Positions 1 through 5,969 are shown, counted from the stretch's first letter. The stretch: DNA of 10,233 bases from Candidatus Saccharibacteria bacterium RIFCSPHIGHO2_02_FULL_47_12 (GCA_001790455.1 MGCP01000004.1:1-10233); one strand, 5' to 3'. Notes: generated by a model from the sequence alone, not told the origin. Made by a program: numbers and translations.

Positions 1-21
1 ACCAAACAGTTGTTCAATCAT
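1..21 (-). CDS. 5' end of a further minus-strand gene (7 codons visible)
   Basis: An ATG on the minus strand at 21 opens a frame reading MIEQLFG up to the window edge. A good extended -10 box lies 6 nt in front of it, which is the same geometry seen at other genes here. CPR genomes often carry proteins that begin in a similar way and belong to winged-helix regulator-like families, but seven residues cannot establish this. The gene lies downstream of miaA and appears to have its own promoter. It is partial because the window ends. Confidence 0.4.
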
Positions 22-27
22 GCCTGT

Positions 28-33
28 ATTGTA
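28..33 (-). promoter_or_regulatory. -10 element (TACAAT) of the left-edge gene
   Basis: On the minus strand the sequence TGC TACAAT (extended -10 type) ends 6 nt before the ATG at 21. Transcription would begin at or next to the start codon, giving a leaderless mRNA. No convincing -35 hexamer is present. Confidence 0.4.
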
Positions 34-52
34 GCAGACGATGGCATATAAA

Positions 53-919
53 CTACTGTTTTTTGTTCAAAAACGTTGTTACAATGTCTACAGCTTTCTC
101 GGGGTCGTCTACCCACTGAATAAACGAGTTGCGCTTAAACCAAGTCCTTTGCCTTTTTGCTAAGTCTTGAGTAGATTTGATAATACTTGCCCGGGTCTCG
201 GCTATGCTTTTATCTCCAGAATAATACGCTTGCCATTCGCGATACCCAATTCCTTTAAGCGCTTCGCAGTCCCAGCCATACCTATCGACCAAGTCCAAAA
301 CTTCGTTCTCGAGCCCTCCTGTTAGCATTGCATCAACCCGTCTTTCTATTCTATGGTTCAATATTTCCCTATCGATTTTTAACCCCAAAATCAGAGTGTT
401 CGAACGCAGGTCTGACTTGGCTGGCCGCTGTCCACCGGTTTCAATCAAACGAATAAGGCGCCTTTTGTTACAAATATCTATGCCTTCTGTGCTCAATCCT
501 CTTGCCTGTACTTCGTCCAACACTTCATCTACCGACGCATTATTCCATGCCTCTCGTTTTGTCCTATCTCCTTCTGGCAAAAATCCATAGTTAAAGATGA
601 CACTATCAATATAGAGTCCGGTGCCACCAACCATAATTGGCAACCTGTGTCTCGAGGATATTTCACTAATAGTCCTGTTGGCCAAACCTTTAAACACTGC
701 CGCGGTGAAATCATGGTCCGGACCAACAATATCCAAGAGATGGTGTGGCACACGAGCCCTGTCTTCTTTGCTGGGTTTGGCTGTGCCGATATTTGCTTCA
801 CGCCGGACTGTCCACGAATCAGCACAAATGAGTTCGCCGTTGAAGCGTCGAGCCAGTTCCATAGCAAGAGCCGACTTTCCAGAAGCTGTTTCACCTACTA
901 TGACAATCAGGGGTTCCAT
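53..919 (-). CDS. miaA: tRNA dimethylallyltransferase MiaA
   Basis: MiaA transfers a dimethylallyl group to N6 of A37 in tRNAs that read UNN codons, which stabilises codon-anticodon pairing. The 288-residue product has normal family length. Visible signatures are a P-loop GETASGKS (9-16, in place of the usual GPTASGKT), the catalytic-type Asp34-Ser35, IGTAKP (44-49), VPHHLLDI (57-64), GGTGLY (98-103), GIGYREW (223-229) and LAKRQRTWFKR (253-263). The segment between DS and IGTAKP is divergent: WTVRREAN replaces the usual xQVYRxxD pattern that lines the tRNA A37 site. The start ATG overlaps the last 13 nt of the ATL gene upstream, so the two are probably translated from one mRNA together with thrS. 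Identity is secure; only the altered substrate-site segment is odd. Confidence 0.96.
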   Translation of the reverse strand: MEPLIVIVGETASGKSALAMELARRFNGELICADSWTVRREANIGTAKPSKEDRARVPHHLLDIVGPDHDFTAAVFKGLANRTISEISSRHRLPIMVGGTGLYIDSVIFNYGFLPEGDRTKREAWNNASVDEVLDEVQARGLSTEGIDICNKRRLIRLIETGGQRPAKSDLRSNTLILGLKIDREILNHRIERRVDAMLTGGLENEVLDLVDRYGWDCEALKGIGYREWQAYYSGDKSIAETRASIIKSTQDLAKRQRTWFKRNSFIQWVDDPEKAVDIVTTFLNKKQ

Positions 920-1221
920 TTTAGTCTCTCAATGTCTACTTTGTAATCTTTGCTTACTCTTATGCCCTCAGCTTCTAACACCTGCTTATGGCCCTCGACG
1001 CCTCCTGGGTATCCTGCAGCCAGGCTGCCGTCTTTATGCACTACTCTTTGCCAGGGCAAAGAGTGATCGCCCCAGTGAGCGATCCCACCAACTATCCTTG
1101 CAGCCCTGGGTCTACCACATAGTGCAGCTACTTGCCCGTAGGTCACAACTCTACCCCTTGGAATCTGGGCAACTATTTTATAAACTCTGTCTCTAAATTG
1201 CATGGCAATGAGCCTAACCAT
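907..1221 (-). CDS. atl: Alkyltransferase-like (ATL) DNA repair protein, MGMT family without the acceptor Cys
   Basis: This 104-residue protein is the C-terminal DNA-binding module of O6-alkylguanine-DNA alkyltransferase. It carries GRVVTYGQVAALCGRP (23-38), with the Tyr28 expected to help rotate the damaged base, and AARIVGG (40-46), with the Arg finger at 42. The active-site motif PCHRV is replaced by PWQRVV (56-61), with Trp57 at the position of the alkyl-accepting Cys. This is the hallmark of ATL proteins, which bind O6-alkylguanine and recruit nucleotide excision repair instead of removing the alkyl group themselves. The ATG at 1221 directly abuts the thrS stop codon; an internal ATG at 1203 (MQFRDRV) gives a more usual family start and cannot be excluded. 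Its 3' end overlaps miaA by 13 nt. Confidence 0.92.
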   Translation of the reverse strand: MVRLIAMQFRDRVYKIVAQIPRGRVVTYGQVAALCGRPRAARIVGGIAHWGDHSLPWQRVVHKDGSLAAGYPGGVEGHKQVLEAEGIRVSKDYKVDIERLKWNP

Positions 1222-2481
1222 CTACAAAGATGTCTTGGTGGTGCGGGATTTGGATTCGTGGGCAACGGTTTTCAGAAACTCCTCTACGCCAAGCGCTTCG
1301 TGTTCTGCTTTGACCTCTATGTCCTTGCGCTTTCGTGGTAGTACTTTGCCGCTGTTTATCTCTTTTTCGCCTATTACTACAGTGTATGGCACCTTCATTA
1401 CCTCTGACTCGCGAATCTTTTTGCCAACAGACTCGTTTGAGTTATCTATGTATACCCTCAGGCCAAGTTCTTTGGCCTGGGTTGCCATTTTATCTGCAAA
1501 CTCTGTAGTAGCTTCTTCTTGGTTGACGGTAATAATCCTTATCTGTTCTGGTGCCAGCCACACCGGGAATCTTCCACCAGTGTGCTCCAAATATACTGAC
1601 AGAAACCTTTCAAACGATCCCAGGAGCGCCTTATGAAGCATGACAGGCTGTTTTTCAGTGCCGTCTTTGTCCGTATACACCAAGCCAAAGCGTTCCGGCA
1701 TAACAAAATCCAGCTGTTGGGTCGCGCATTGCCATTCTCGCCCTAACGAATCAATTACCAAGATATCTATTTTGGGACCATAAAAGGCCGCGTCACCCTC
1801 TACCACTACATAGTCCAGCTCTAACTTCTTTGCTACTGATTCTATAATCTGTTGTGCCCTTTCCCAGTTTTTAGCATCACCCAGATATTCGTCTGAATCA
1901 TCACGAAAAGACAGCCTAGACTTAAAACCCATGCCCAGCACGCTATACATTTCTTTTATCATCTCCATAATTCTGGTAAATTCTTCTTCTATCTGTTCGA
2001 GAGTGCAAAATATGTGGGCATCATCTATTGAGATTGATCGTACACGGCTTAGGCCATTTAGCTCGCCTTTTTTCTCATCTCTGTATTGAACAGTATTTTC
2101 CATATATCTGATTGGTAGATCCCGGTAACTTCTGGGCTTAGCGGCGTAAATCTGTATATGATGCGGGCAATTCATAGGCTTTAGAACCATCTGGTCGCTG
2201 GTCTCCTGGCTTTTAACCAAGAACAATTCATGCCCAAACTTGTCCCAGTGACCGCTTTTTTTATATAGCTCGTCTTTGGTTATATGGGGTATGGCAACCT
2301 TCTCAAACCCGTTTTTCCGTTGTAGCTCCTCAGAAAAACCCAACAGTTCATCACGAAGTACCGTGCCTCTAGGTGTGAAGAGCGGCAATCCAGCTCCCAC
2401 GAGATCGGAAAATACAAATAGGTCTAGTTCTCTACCAATACGACGGTGATCATTTTCTGCCAGCTTGTCCGTTTCATCCAT
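1222..2481 (-). CDS. thrS: Threonyl-tRNA synthetase, short form without TGS and editing domains
   Basis: Class II aminoacyl-tRNA synthetase that charges tRNA-Thr. Starting at the ATG at 2481 it has 419 residues and begins almost at the catalytic core (HRRIGRELDLF, 12-22). The zinc ligands that select threonine are present: Cys105 (MNCPHH), His156 (DDAHIFC) and His283 (MLHKALLGS). Motif 2 is around RYMENTVQYRDE (125-136), motif 3 around GSFERFLSVYLEHTGG (288-303), and the anticodon-binding domain runs from about 312 to 405. Usual bacterial ThrRS has about 640 residues with N-terminal TGS and Ser-editing domains; both are absent here. The frame stays open upstream to a TTG at 2556, but that lies inside a 15-bp hairpin and adds no recognisable domain, so I reject it; ATG 2496 is a second possible start. 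First gene of a thrS-atl-miaA unit. Confidence 0.93.
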   Translation of the reverse strand: MDETDKLAENDHRRIGRELDLFVFSDLVGAGLPLFTPRGTVLRDELLGFSEELQRKNGFEKVAIPHITKDELYKKSGHWDKFGHELFLVKSQETSDQMVLKPMNCPHHIQIYAAKPRSYRDLPIRYMENTVQYRDEKKGELNGLSRVRSISIDDAHIFCTLEQIEEEFTRIMEMIKEMYSVLGMGFKSRLSFRDDSDEYLGDAKNWERAQQIIESVAKKLELDYVVVEGDAAFYGPKIDILVIDSLGREWQCATQQLDFVMPERFGLVYTDKDGTEKQPVMLHKALLGSFERFLSVYLEHTGGRFPVWLAPEQIRIITVNQEEATTEFADKMATQAKELGLRVYIDNSNESVGKKIRESEVMKVPYTVVIGEKEINSGKVLPRKRKDIEVKAEHEALGVEEFLKTVAHESKSRTTKTSL

Positions 2482-2517
2482 TCTGAAACCTATCATATCA
2501 CTATCTGTTATCCTCTT

Positions 2518-2563
2518 AAAACAAAAATGCTTGAATGATCTCGCAATGTCATTCAAGCATTTT
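2518..2563 (-). terminator. Terminator-like hairpin in the thrS leader (putative attenuator)
   Basis: Perfect 15-bp inverted repeat, 2524-2538 against 2549-2563, with a 10-nt loop. Read on the minus strand, the stem's 3' arm runs into a U-rich tract (TTTTTGTTTT), as in an intrinsic terminator, although the stem is AT-rich. It lies 43 nt (or 28 nt) before the likely thrS start codons and downstream of thrS promoter candidates, so it could act as a transcription attenuator. Alternatively it could simply end read-through from upstream. The hairpin is certain; the regulatory role is inference. Confidence 0.6.
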
Positions 2564-2790
2564 GCCGGAGCGGTAAACCACTCTCAAAACTTCACCTTTC
2601 AGTCTAGCTAATGCAGGACTGTAACGAGTATCATAGCAAGGTTAGTATTATATGGCTAGTACAAAGTTATTGTTTCTTCTACAATGCTTCCTGTGTAAAA
2701 AACCTCATAATTAAACCATTTATGGTAAACCTATGTATTTATAGAATACCTCTTATGATATATAGCTAATGTGTTGCAACAAAATAAAAT
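2564..2790 (-). other. thrS upstream region: promoter candidates and two leader hairpins
   Basis: No gene is visible. On the minus strand there are two candidate -10 boxes for thrS: TATAAT at 2647-2652 and an extended TGC-TATGAT at 2630-2638; neither has a good -35. Downstream of both, the putative leader forms a 5-bp hairpin (2617-2621 with 2600-2604) and a 6-bp hairpin with loop TTTA (2578-2583 with 2568-2573), followed by the terminator-like hairpin. The second hairpin loosely resembles the T-box core, but no Stem I or specifier loop can be made out. An 8-codon ORF (MILVTVLH) starts inside the second -10 box, so it would be transcribed only from the distal promoter; it has no ribosome binding site. 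Confidence 0.35.
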
Positions 2791-2810
2791 AGCCGCGGGA
2801 TTACGCGGCT
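2781..2810 (-). terminator. Intrinsic terminator of tRNA-Val
   Basis: On the minus strand a 7-bp GC-rich stem (AGCCGCG with CGCGGCT, loop of 6 nt, 2791-2810) is followed by ATTTTATTTT. It begins 3 nt after the encoded CCA of tRNA-Val. Confidence 0.85.
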
Positions 2811-2813
2811 TTG

Positions 2814-2890
2814 TGGTGGGTGATGAGGGAGTCGAACCCCCGGCCTCCACAACGTCAATGTGGCGCTCTAGCCAGCTGAGCTAATCACCC
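2814..2890 (-). tRNA. tRNA-Val (anticodon GAC)
   Basis: Complete cloverleaf on the minus strand: 7-bp acceptor GGGTGAT/ATCACCC, D-arm GCTC/GAGC with GG in the loop, anticodon stem CCACA/TGTGG with loop TTGACGT, T-loop TTCGACT, discriminator A and encoded CCA (2814-2816). The anticodon GAC reads GUC and GUU codons. It is transcribed alone between its own promoter and terminator. Confidence 0.97.
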
Positions 2891-2908
2891 CTGTATTTAC
2901 AGATAAGA

Positions 2909-2937
2909 ACTATAGCTTATTTACGCCCAACCCGCAA
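2909..2937 (-). promoter_or_regulatory. Promoter of tRNA-Val
   Basis: Minus strand: -35 TTGCGG (2932-2937), 17-bp spacer, -10 TATAGT (2909-2914). The expected transcription start is around 2902, about 12 nt before the mature tRNA 5' end. Confidence 0.55.
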
Positions 2938-2981
2938 TAACTAGGATAACTAAACCCATCCCGCTTAAGGTGTTAGGGCTA

Positions 2982-3010
2982 TTGACAATATTGCACTTCT
3001 CTGTTAGCAT
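2982..3010 (+). promoter_or_regulatory. Strong promoter of the orphan structured RNA
   Basis: Consensus -35 TTGACA (2982-2987), 17-bp spacer and -10 TAGCAT (3005-3010). The expected transcription start is near 3017. It points into the hairpin-rich non-coding stretch and is divergent from tRNA-Val. Confidence 0.75.
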
Positions 3011-3016
3011 TACCAG

Positions 3017-3206
3017 GTTAAACGGGAGGTGTCTCATAACTTTATGAGTACCGTTAAAGCGCTTGAGGGCTTTCAACTTTTTTATGAAGAGTTGATCGCT
3101 GTTAAGCCATCGAGTCGCTTGCGACGCACCCGCCTGGCTACTACTTCTAGCAAGTAGAAACCTACGGGTGAACAAGCTTCGAACCTTAATGGTTCGGAGC
3201 TTTTTT
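3017..3206 (+). ncRNA. Unidentified structured non-coding RNA, about 190 nt
   Basis: A strong promoter at the left and an intrinsic terminator at the right enclose a stretch with no credible ORF on the plus strand. It is full of local helices in series: 3018-3025 with 3051-3058 (one mismatch) enclosing 3033-3038/3043-3048; 3068-3072/3104-3108 continuing directly into 3073-3078/3090-3095; 3114-3118/3121-3125; and 3127-3132/3165-3170 enclosing 3141-3146/3152-3157. I see no tmRNA tRNA-like ends, no RNase P conserved blocks, no SRP apical loop, and the multi-hairpin layout does not suit the rod shape of 6S RNA. A leader role is unlikely because the terminator closes the unit and nrdR starts 267 nt further on. 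The transcript boundaries are inferred from promoter and terminator only. Confidence 0.65.
3176..3206 (+). terminator. Intrinsic terminator of the orphan RNA
   Basis: 10-bp stem (3176-3185 with 3191-3200, one G-U pair), 5-nt loop TTAAT, followed by six T. It is directional for the plus strand; the minus-strand side lacks a T-tract. Confidence 0.93.
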
Positions 3207-3472
3207 AATTATAAAAGTGTGTCGCAAAACGTGACCAAGAGCCCAAACCGTGACCTTCTCTTAACTACGACCAATTCTAAACTGTTATCGGACCTGGTTT
3301 TGCTCATCACATTACCTTGTTTCGGTGGTGCTCCTCGCAGCAACCAGCCCGCTAATTGCCTATAATTGGCCTCGATAACAGATAAGGTCACGGATTGCGC
3401 TCTAACAGATATAAACATTAATTCACACCTTTTCCACTAGCTAATTCCCTAGCGGTATGTCAATATGTAGTC
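3207..3472. other. Gene-poor interval before nrdR, with a long imperfect inverted repeat
   Basis: No confident gene. Nested arms pair across it: 3248-3257 with 3384-3393 (10 bp perfect), 3283-3290 with 3373-3380 (8 bp perfect) and 3294-3299 with 3342-3347 (6 bp). GTGACC occurs at 3231 and 3250 and inverted at 3386. A consensus -10-like TATAAT (3361-3366) lies inside but has no good -35. A minus-strand frame of 69 codons (3209-3418) starts at an ATG with AGGTG 7 nt upstream; its product matches nothing I know and has no recognisable domain, so I do not call it a gene. The interval may hold a second structured RNA or the nrdR promoter region. Confidence 0.4.
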
Positions 3473-3880
3473 ATGGTTTGCATATATTGTGGTGGTGAAA
3501 CGCAGGTAGTAAACAGCCGTCATCAGATACGATCCAACCAAGTGTGGCGTAGGCGGCGCTGTAAGTCTTGCCAAAACGTATTTACTTCCCTTGAAAGCCC
3601 TGACTTAGCCACATCTATACTCTTTGTTAGTAAACAGGGGCAATTGGAGCCCTTTAGACGCGACGAACTGTTTTTGAGCATATATAACGCCCTTGGGCAC
3701 CGAAAAGACGCCACAGAGGCCGCGGCAGCCCTTTCAGGCACTGTTATAAGCAAGATAAACCCAAAAGTAGCCAATACAAAGGTAAGCTATGCCGCGATCC
3801 TAGTCGTTACAACAGAGGTGCTACGGCGATTTGATAAAACCGCAGCCACTGTCTACAAAGCCTACCACCCCATAAAATAG
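3473..3880 (+). CDS. nrdR: Transcriptional repressor NrdR
   Basis: NrdR senses ATP/dATP and represses ribonucleotide reductase genes by binding NrdR boxes. The 135-residue protein shows the zinc ribbon (Cys3, Cys6, Cys30, Cys33), the basic RRRR run at 26-29 just before the second Cys pair, FTSLE (37-41, for the usual FTTYE) and an ATP-cone domain from about 48 to 133 that begins at LFVSKQGQLEPFRRDEL. It is slightly shorter than typical members (about 150), missing the usual C-terminal tail. No ribonucleotide reductase gene is in the window and I see no clear NrdR box in front of it, so autoregulation is not supported. No Shine-Dalgarno sequence precedes the ATG. A weak TGT-CAATAT element ends 6 nt before the start and could give a leaderless mRNA. 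Confidence 0.95.
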   Translation: MVCIYCGGETQVVNSRHQIRSNQVWRRRRCKSCQNVFTSLESPDLATSILFVSKQGQLEPFRRDELFLSIYNALGHRKDATEAAAALSGTVISKINPKVANTKVSYAAILVVTTEVLRRFDKTAATVYKAYHPIK

Positions 3881-3894
3881 AAAAGGAAGGAGCA

Positions 3895-3992
3895 GGCACG
3901 GTTCCGGCTTTAGCCGGAAGTCGGATTCATTCCGACAGTGCCAATGAGGGAACCTTCCGGTTCCCTCATAAGGCGGAGCGAAGCGTAGCCGC
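3895..3992. repeat. Palindrome cluster (REP-like or structured RNA element)
   Basis: Between the convergent 3' ends of nrdR and the glycosyltransferase gene, nearly every base is in a stem. GGCAC/GTGCC (3895-3899 with 3938-3942) closes a junction holding two hairpins, 3902-3908/3913-3919 and 3920-3925/3931-3936. These are followed by an 11-bp perfect hairpin, 3944-3954/3959-3969, and a shorter GCGG/CCGC stem, 3973-3976/3989-3992, that reaches into the glycosyltransferase stop codon. No T-tract follows on either strand, so it is not a standard terminator. It could protect both mRNA 3' ends or belong to a dispersed repeat family. Confidence 0.75.
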
Positions 3993-5602
3993 TAAATGAT
4001 TGTCTGCTTGGAGTCTGTCTTGACAGCCTTCTTAGTAGCATCAAATTTGTCCAGGTACCTTCCAAAGATTAACCTGGTTTGCGAATTTAGAGCCGCCATA
4101 GCGCCAAAGCCAATACCTGCTACGGGCAGCAAAGCCCATTGGAGCACCATCCAGATGGTCCTATGGCGCTTATATCTGGCAGGTTTGGGCGGCAATGTCT
4201 TGAAACTAAAGAACATGGTCGCAAAAACTCCTACAAGGGCTAGGGTTTCGATTTTGCTGGCAAACTGAGGTAACTGATTAGCCGCCAGGTCATTTTGGTT
4301 GAACAGCACAGGTATAAAGGCCGCAAAAAGTAGTATGAGCGGAGCCGTAGCCCAACTGACATGCCCCTCCAGAAGACGCAAAAATTTAAACCAACGCTCT
4401 TTGCGCGGAATTTTGTTTTCTGAAAAGAAGGCTTTGTCTGCCACGTAGGCTATGTCCGACGCCCCGTATGCCCATCGCCGAATCTGTATAAACTGTTCCT
4501 TTATGGTCTTTCGGTAGTTTTCTGCCAAGACCGCGTCTTGGTATATGGGCGTAAATATGGGGTAGACTTCGTGGTTGCCATCAAACCGAAACCAGGTGCG
4601 CCAATACTGGTGGCCATCTTCTACGATAGTGCGGGTACTCCAAAAATCTGTTTCAATCAGGGCCTGCATGCTCTGGGCGTGGCTGCTAAAGTTGCGCAGC
4701 ATATGGGGTCGCATGCTCAGGACAACAAACCAGTACGAATTACCGGTGGCAATCACCCGCATGGGTGCTGGCGCATCCCAAATATTATTTGTATACATTG
4801 GTACCGGTTGGTATGACACATGTATATGATCGGGCGATACGGCTACCGTGTAAGTCAGGGCAGCCAGATAATACGGGTGGGGCCGGTTATCGGCATCTAG
4901 AGTAGTAACCATCACCCTACGGGGGTCAATGTTTTCTTGTTCCAGGTAACGCTGTAGTGCGCGGCCCGCGTAGGTTATGTTGCCGCCTTTGCCCCTAACT
5001 TCGTTTGGAATGCCATCTGGGTGTTTAACAGCCATGGCGTGGGCAAACTTTGACCTGTAATCATCAACCAGCTGTTTGGCTCGCATTTCTACCTCTGGAC
5101 CGCCGCGTTCTTCGTAAGCAAGTACAAAGACAACTTTCTTCATATCAAAATGCGAATCTATAAGATGCTGAATGGTGGGCTCTAGTATTTCCCTGCTTTC
5201 ATTATGGGTGGCAATAATAACAGCGTGAACAATGTCGCTTGGTTTTAAGCTGGTCGGACGTTCCCTTAGGCGCTCTATATTTTCGTAATGCCACCTTGGC
5301 AGATTCTGGCTGTGGCCCTTGGGATCTAGGTGCTCTAACTCGTCTAGCATCTTTAGCCAGTCGTATTTGACGTGTTTTTTAATGGTCATCCAACCCTGAA
5401 GGACGCGAATAGCCAAGGCCAAGGCCCTAACAAACCAGATAAGAATGAACAATATAATAAATAATGCTGCCCAACTGGCCCCAATAAGGCTTAATACAAA
5501 CGGCGCAACTAAGACCGAATAACTAATTACCCCCGGCAGAATTTCAAACAACCGATAATGAAGTGTTTTTTCGGTCTTTAGTGGTATTTCTATGTCTGTC
5601 AT
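3992..5602 (-). CDS. Membrane-bound family 2 glycosyltransferase
   Basis: A 536-residue protein with two N-terminal membrane segments (about 21-40 and 44-67), a cytosolic GT-A catalytic domain and three C-terminal segments (about 418-434, 452-468, 482-502). Catalytic signatures in order: nucleotide-sugar site ATHNES (131-136), the metal-binding DAD (236-238), the acceptor-site ED (328-329) and QIRRW (373-377), which corresponds to the Q-x-x-R-W motif of processive enzymes such as cellulose synthase and chitin synthase. It probably builds or exports an envelope polysaccharide; the sugar and acceptor cannot be told from sequence. Its ATG overlaps the TGA of the upstream small membrane gene (ATGA), indicating translational coupling. 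It converges on nrdR across the palindrome cluster. Confidence 0.88.
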   Translation of the reverse strand: MTDIEIPLKTEKTLHYRLFEILPGVISYSVLVAPFVLSLIGASWAALFIILFILIWFVRALALAIRVLQGWMTIKKHVKYDWLKMLDELEHLDPKGHSQNLPRWHYENIERLRERPTSLKPSDIVHAVIIATHNESREILEPTIQHLIDSHFDMKKVVFVLAYEERGGPEVEMRAKQLVDDYRSKFAHAMAVKHPDGIPNEVRGKGGNITYAGRALQRYLEQENIDPRRVMVTTLDADNRPHPYYLAALTYTVAVSPDHIHVSYQPVPMYTNNIWDAPAPMRVIATGNSYWFVVLSMRPHMLRNFSSHAQSMQALIETDFWSTRTIVEDGHQYWRTWFRFDGNHEVYPIFTPIYQDAVLAENYRKTIKEQFIQIRRWAYGASDIAYVADKAFFSENKIPRKERWFKFLRLLEGHVSWATAPLILLFAAFIPVLFNQNDLAANQLPQFASKIETLALVGVFATMFFSFKTLPPKPARYKRHRTIWMVLQWALLPVAGIGFGAMAALNSQTRLIFGRYLDKFDATKKAVKTDSKQTII

Positions 5603-5955
5603 CTGAGTACTAAAAGCGCGTTACTAACAATAATGCCCAAACAGAGTAGTAACAGACCCATAGCTAGTATAAAAAGTGCGTATGTTCTGCTGGTATGGTA
5701 GATGCGGCGTGACAAAATGGTATGGACGACTAGAACTAGAAAAAGAAATGCAACGAACGCCAGCATGTCTATAAAATTACCGGTACGAAAGGCGCTAATA
5801 CCCAAATTTGCGCGGTACTCTACTATGTAACCGTTTGCGCGGTTTTGGCTAAGCCTAAGCAGGACTAACAAGCTGCCCGACAGGGCTAAAAACGCACTGA
5901 TGCTCAAAAGCAAAAGCACAAACCGGTCATGTAAATAACGTTTTTCTGTTGCCAT
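5599..5955 (-). CDS. Small membrane protein coupled to the glycosyltransferase
   Basis: 118 residues, not recognised as a named family. It has three hydrophobic segments (about 12-34, 60-82 and 91-117) joined by a polar loop (35-58) and a short basic loop (RRIYHTSR). It ends in TGA overlapping the ATG of the glycosyltransferase by 4 nt (5599-5602), so the two are almost certainly made together and may form a membrane complex. The start at 5955 is supported by a -10 element 8 nt upstream and by the position of the first membrane segment. No Shine-Dalgarno sequence is visible. Confidence 0.82.
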   Translation of the reverse strand: MATEKRYLHDRFVLLLLSISAFLALSGSLLVLLRLSQNRANGYIVEYRANLGISAFRTGNFIDMLAFVAFLFLVLVVHTILSRRIYHTSRTYALFILAMGLLLLCLGIIVSNALLVLR

Positions 5956-5963
5956 TTATATAT

Positions 5964-5969
5964 ATTTTA
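5964..5969 (-). promoter_or_regulatory. -10 element of the glycosyltransferase operon
   Basis: TAAAAT on the minus strand ends 8 nt before the ATG at 5955, within an AT-rich stretch. Transcription would start at or just before the start codon. No -35 element is recognisable, so the call is tentative. Confidence 0.35.

Noticed and set aside
621..1196. Long plus-strand ORFs opposite miaA and the ATL gene
   Set aside because: Shadow frames; the minus-strand genes have unmistakable family motifs throughout.
2482..2556. N-terminal extension of ThrRS from a TTG at 2556
   Set aside because: The start would lie inside the 15-bp hairpin, has no ribosome binding site, uses TTG, and the added 25 residues match no ThrRS domain. 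ATG 2481 or 2496 is more likely.
2568..2583. T-box core in the thrS leader
   Set aside because: Only a loose match to the T-box consensus; the segment folds on itself as a 6-bp hairpin, Stem I and a specifier loop are not visible, and the base that should pair with the tRNA-Thr discriminator does not match. Kept only as a question in the attenuator finding.
2921..3175. Minus-strand ORF of 84 codons
   Set aside because: It is antisense to the structured RNA, has no recognisable domain or ribosome binding site, and the strong promoter and terminator point the other way.
3168..3365. Plus-strand ORF of 65 codons
   Set aside because: It begins inside the structured RNA and crosses its terminator; no initiation signal and no family resemblance.
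3209..3418. Minus-strand ORF of 69 codons with AGGTG 7 nt before its ATG
   Set aside because: The Shine-Dalgarno spacing is good, but the product has no recognisable feature and the region is explained equally well by the inverted repeat. Left uncalled, but it should be rechecked by homology.
3881..3992. CRISPR-like repeats
   Set aside because: The stems are different from each other and there is no repeat-spacer periodicity or cas gene.
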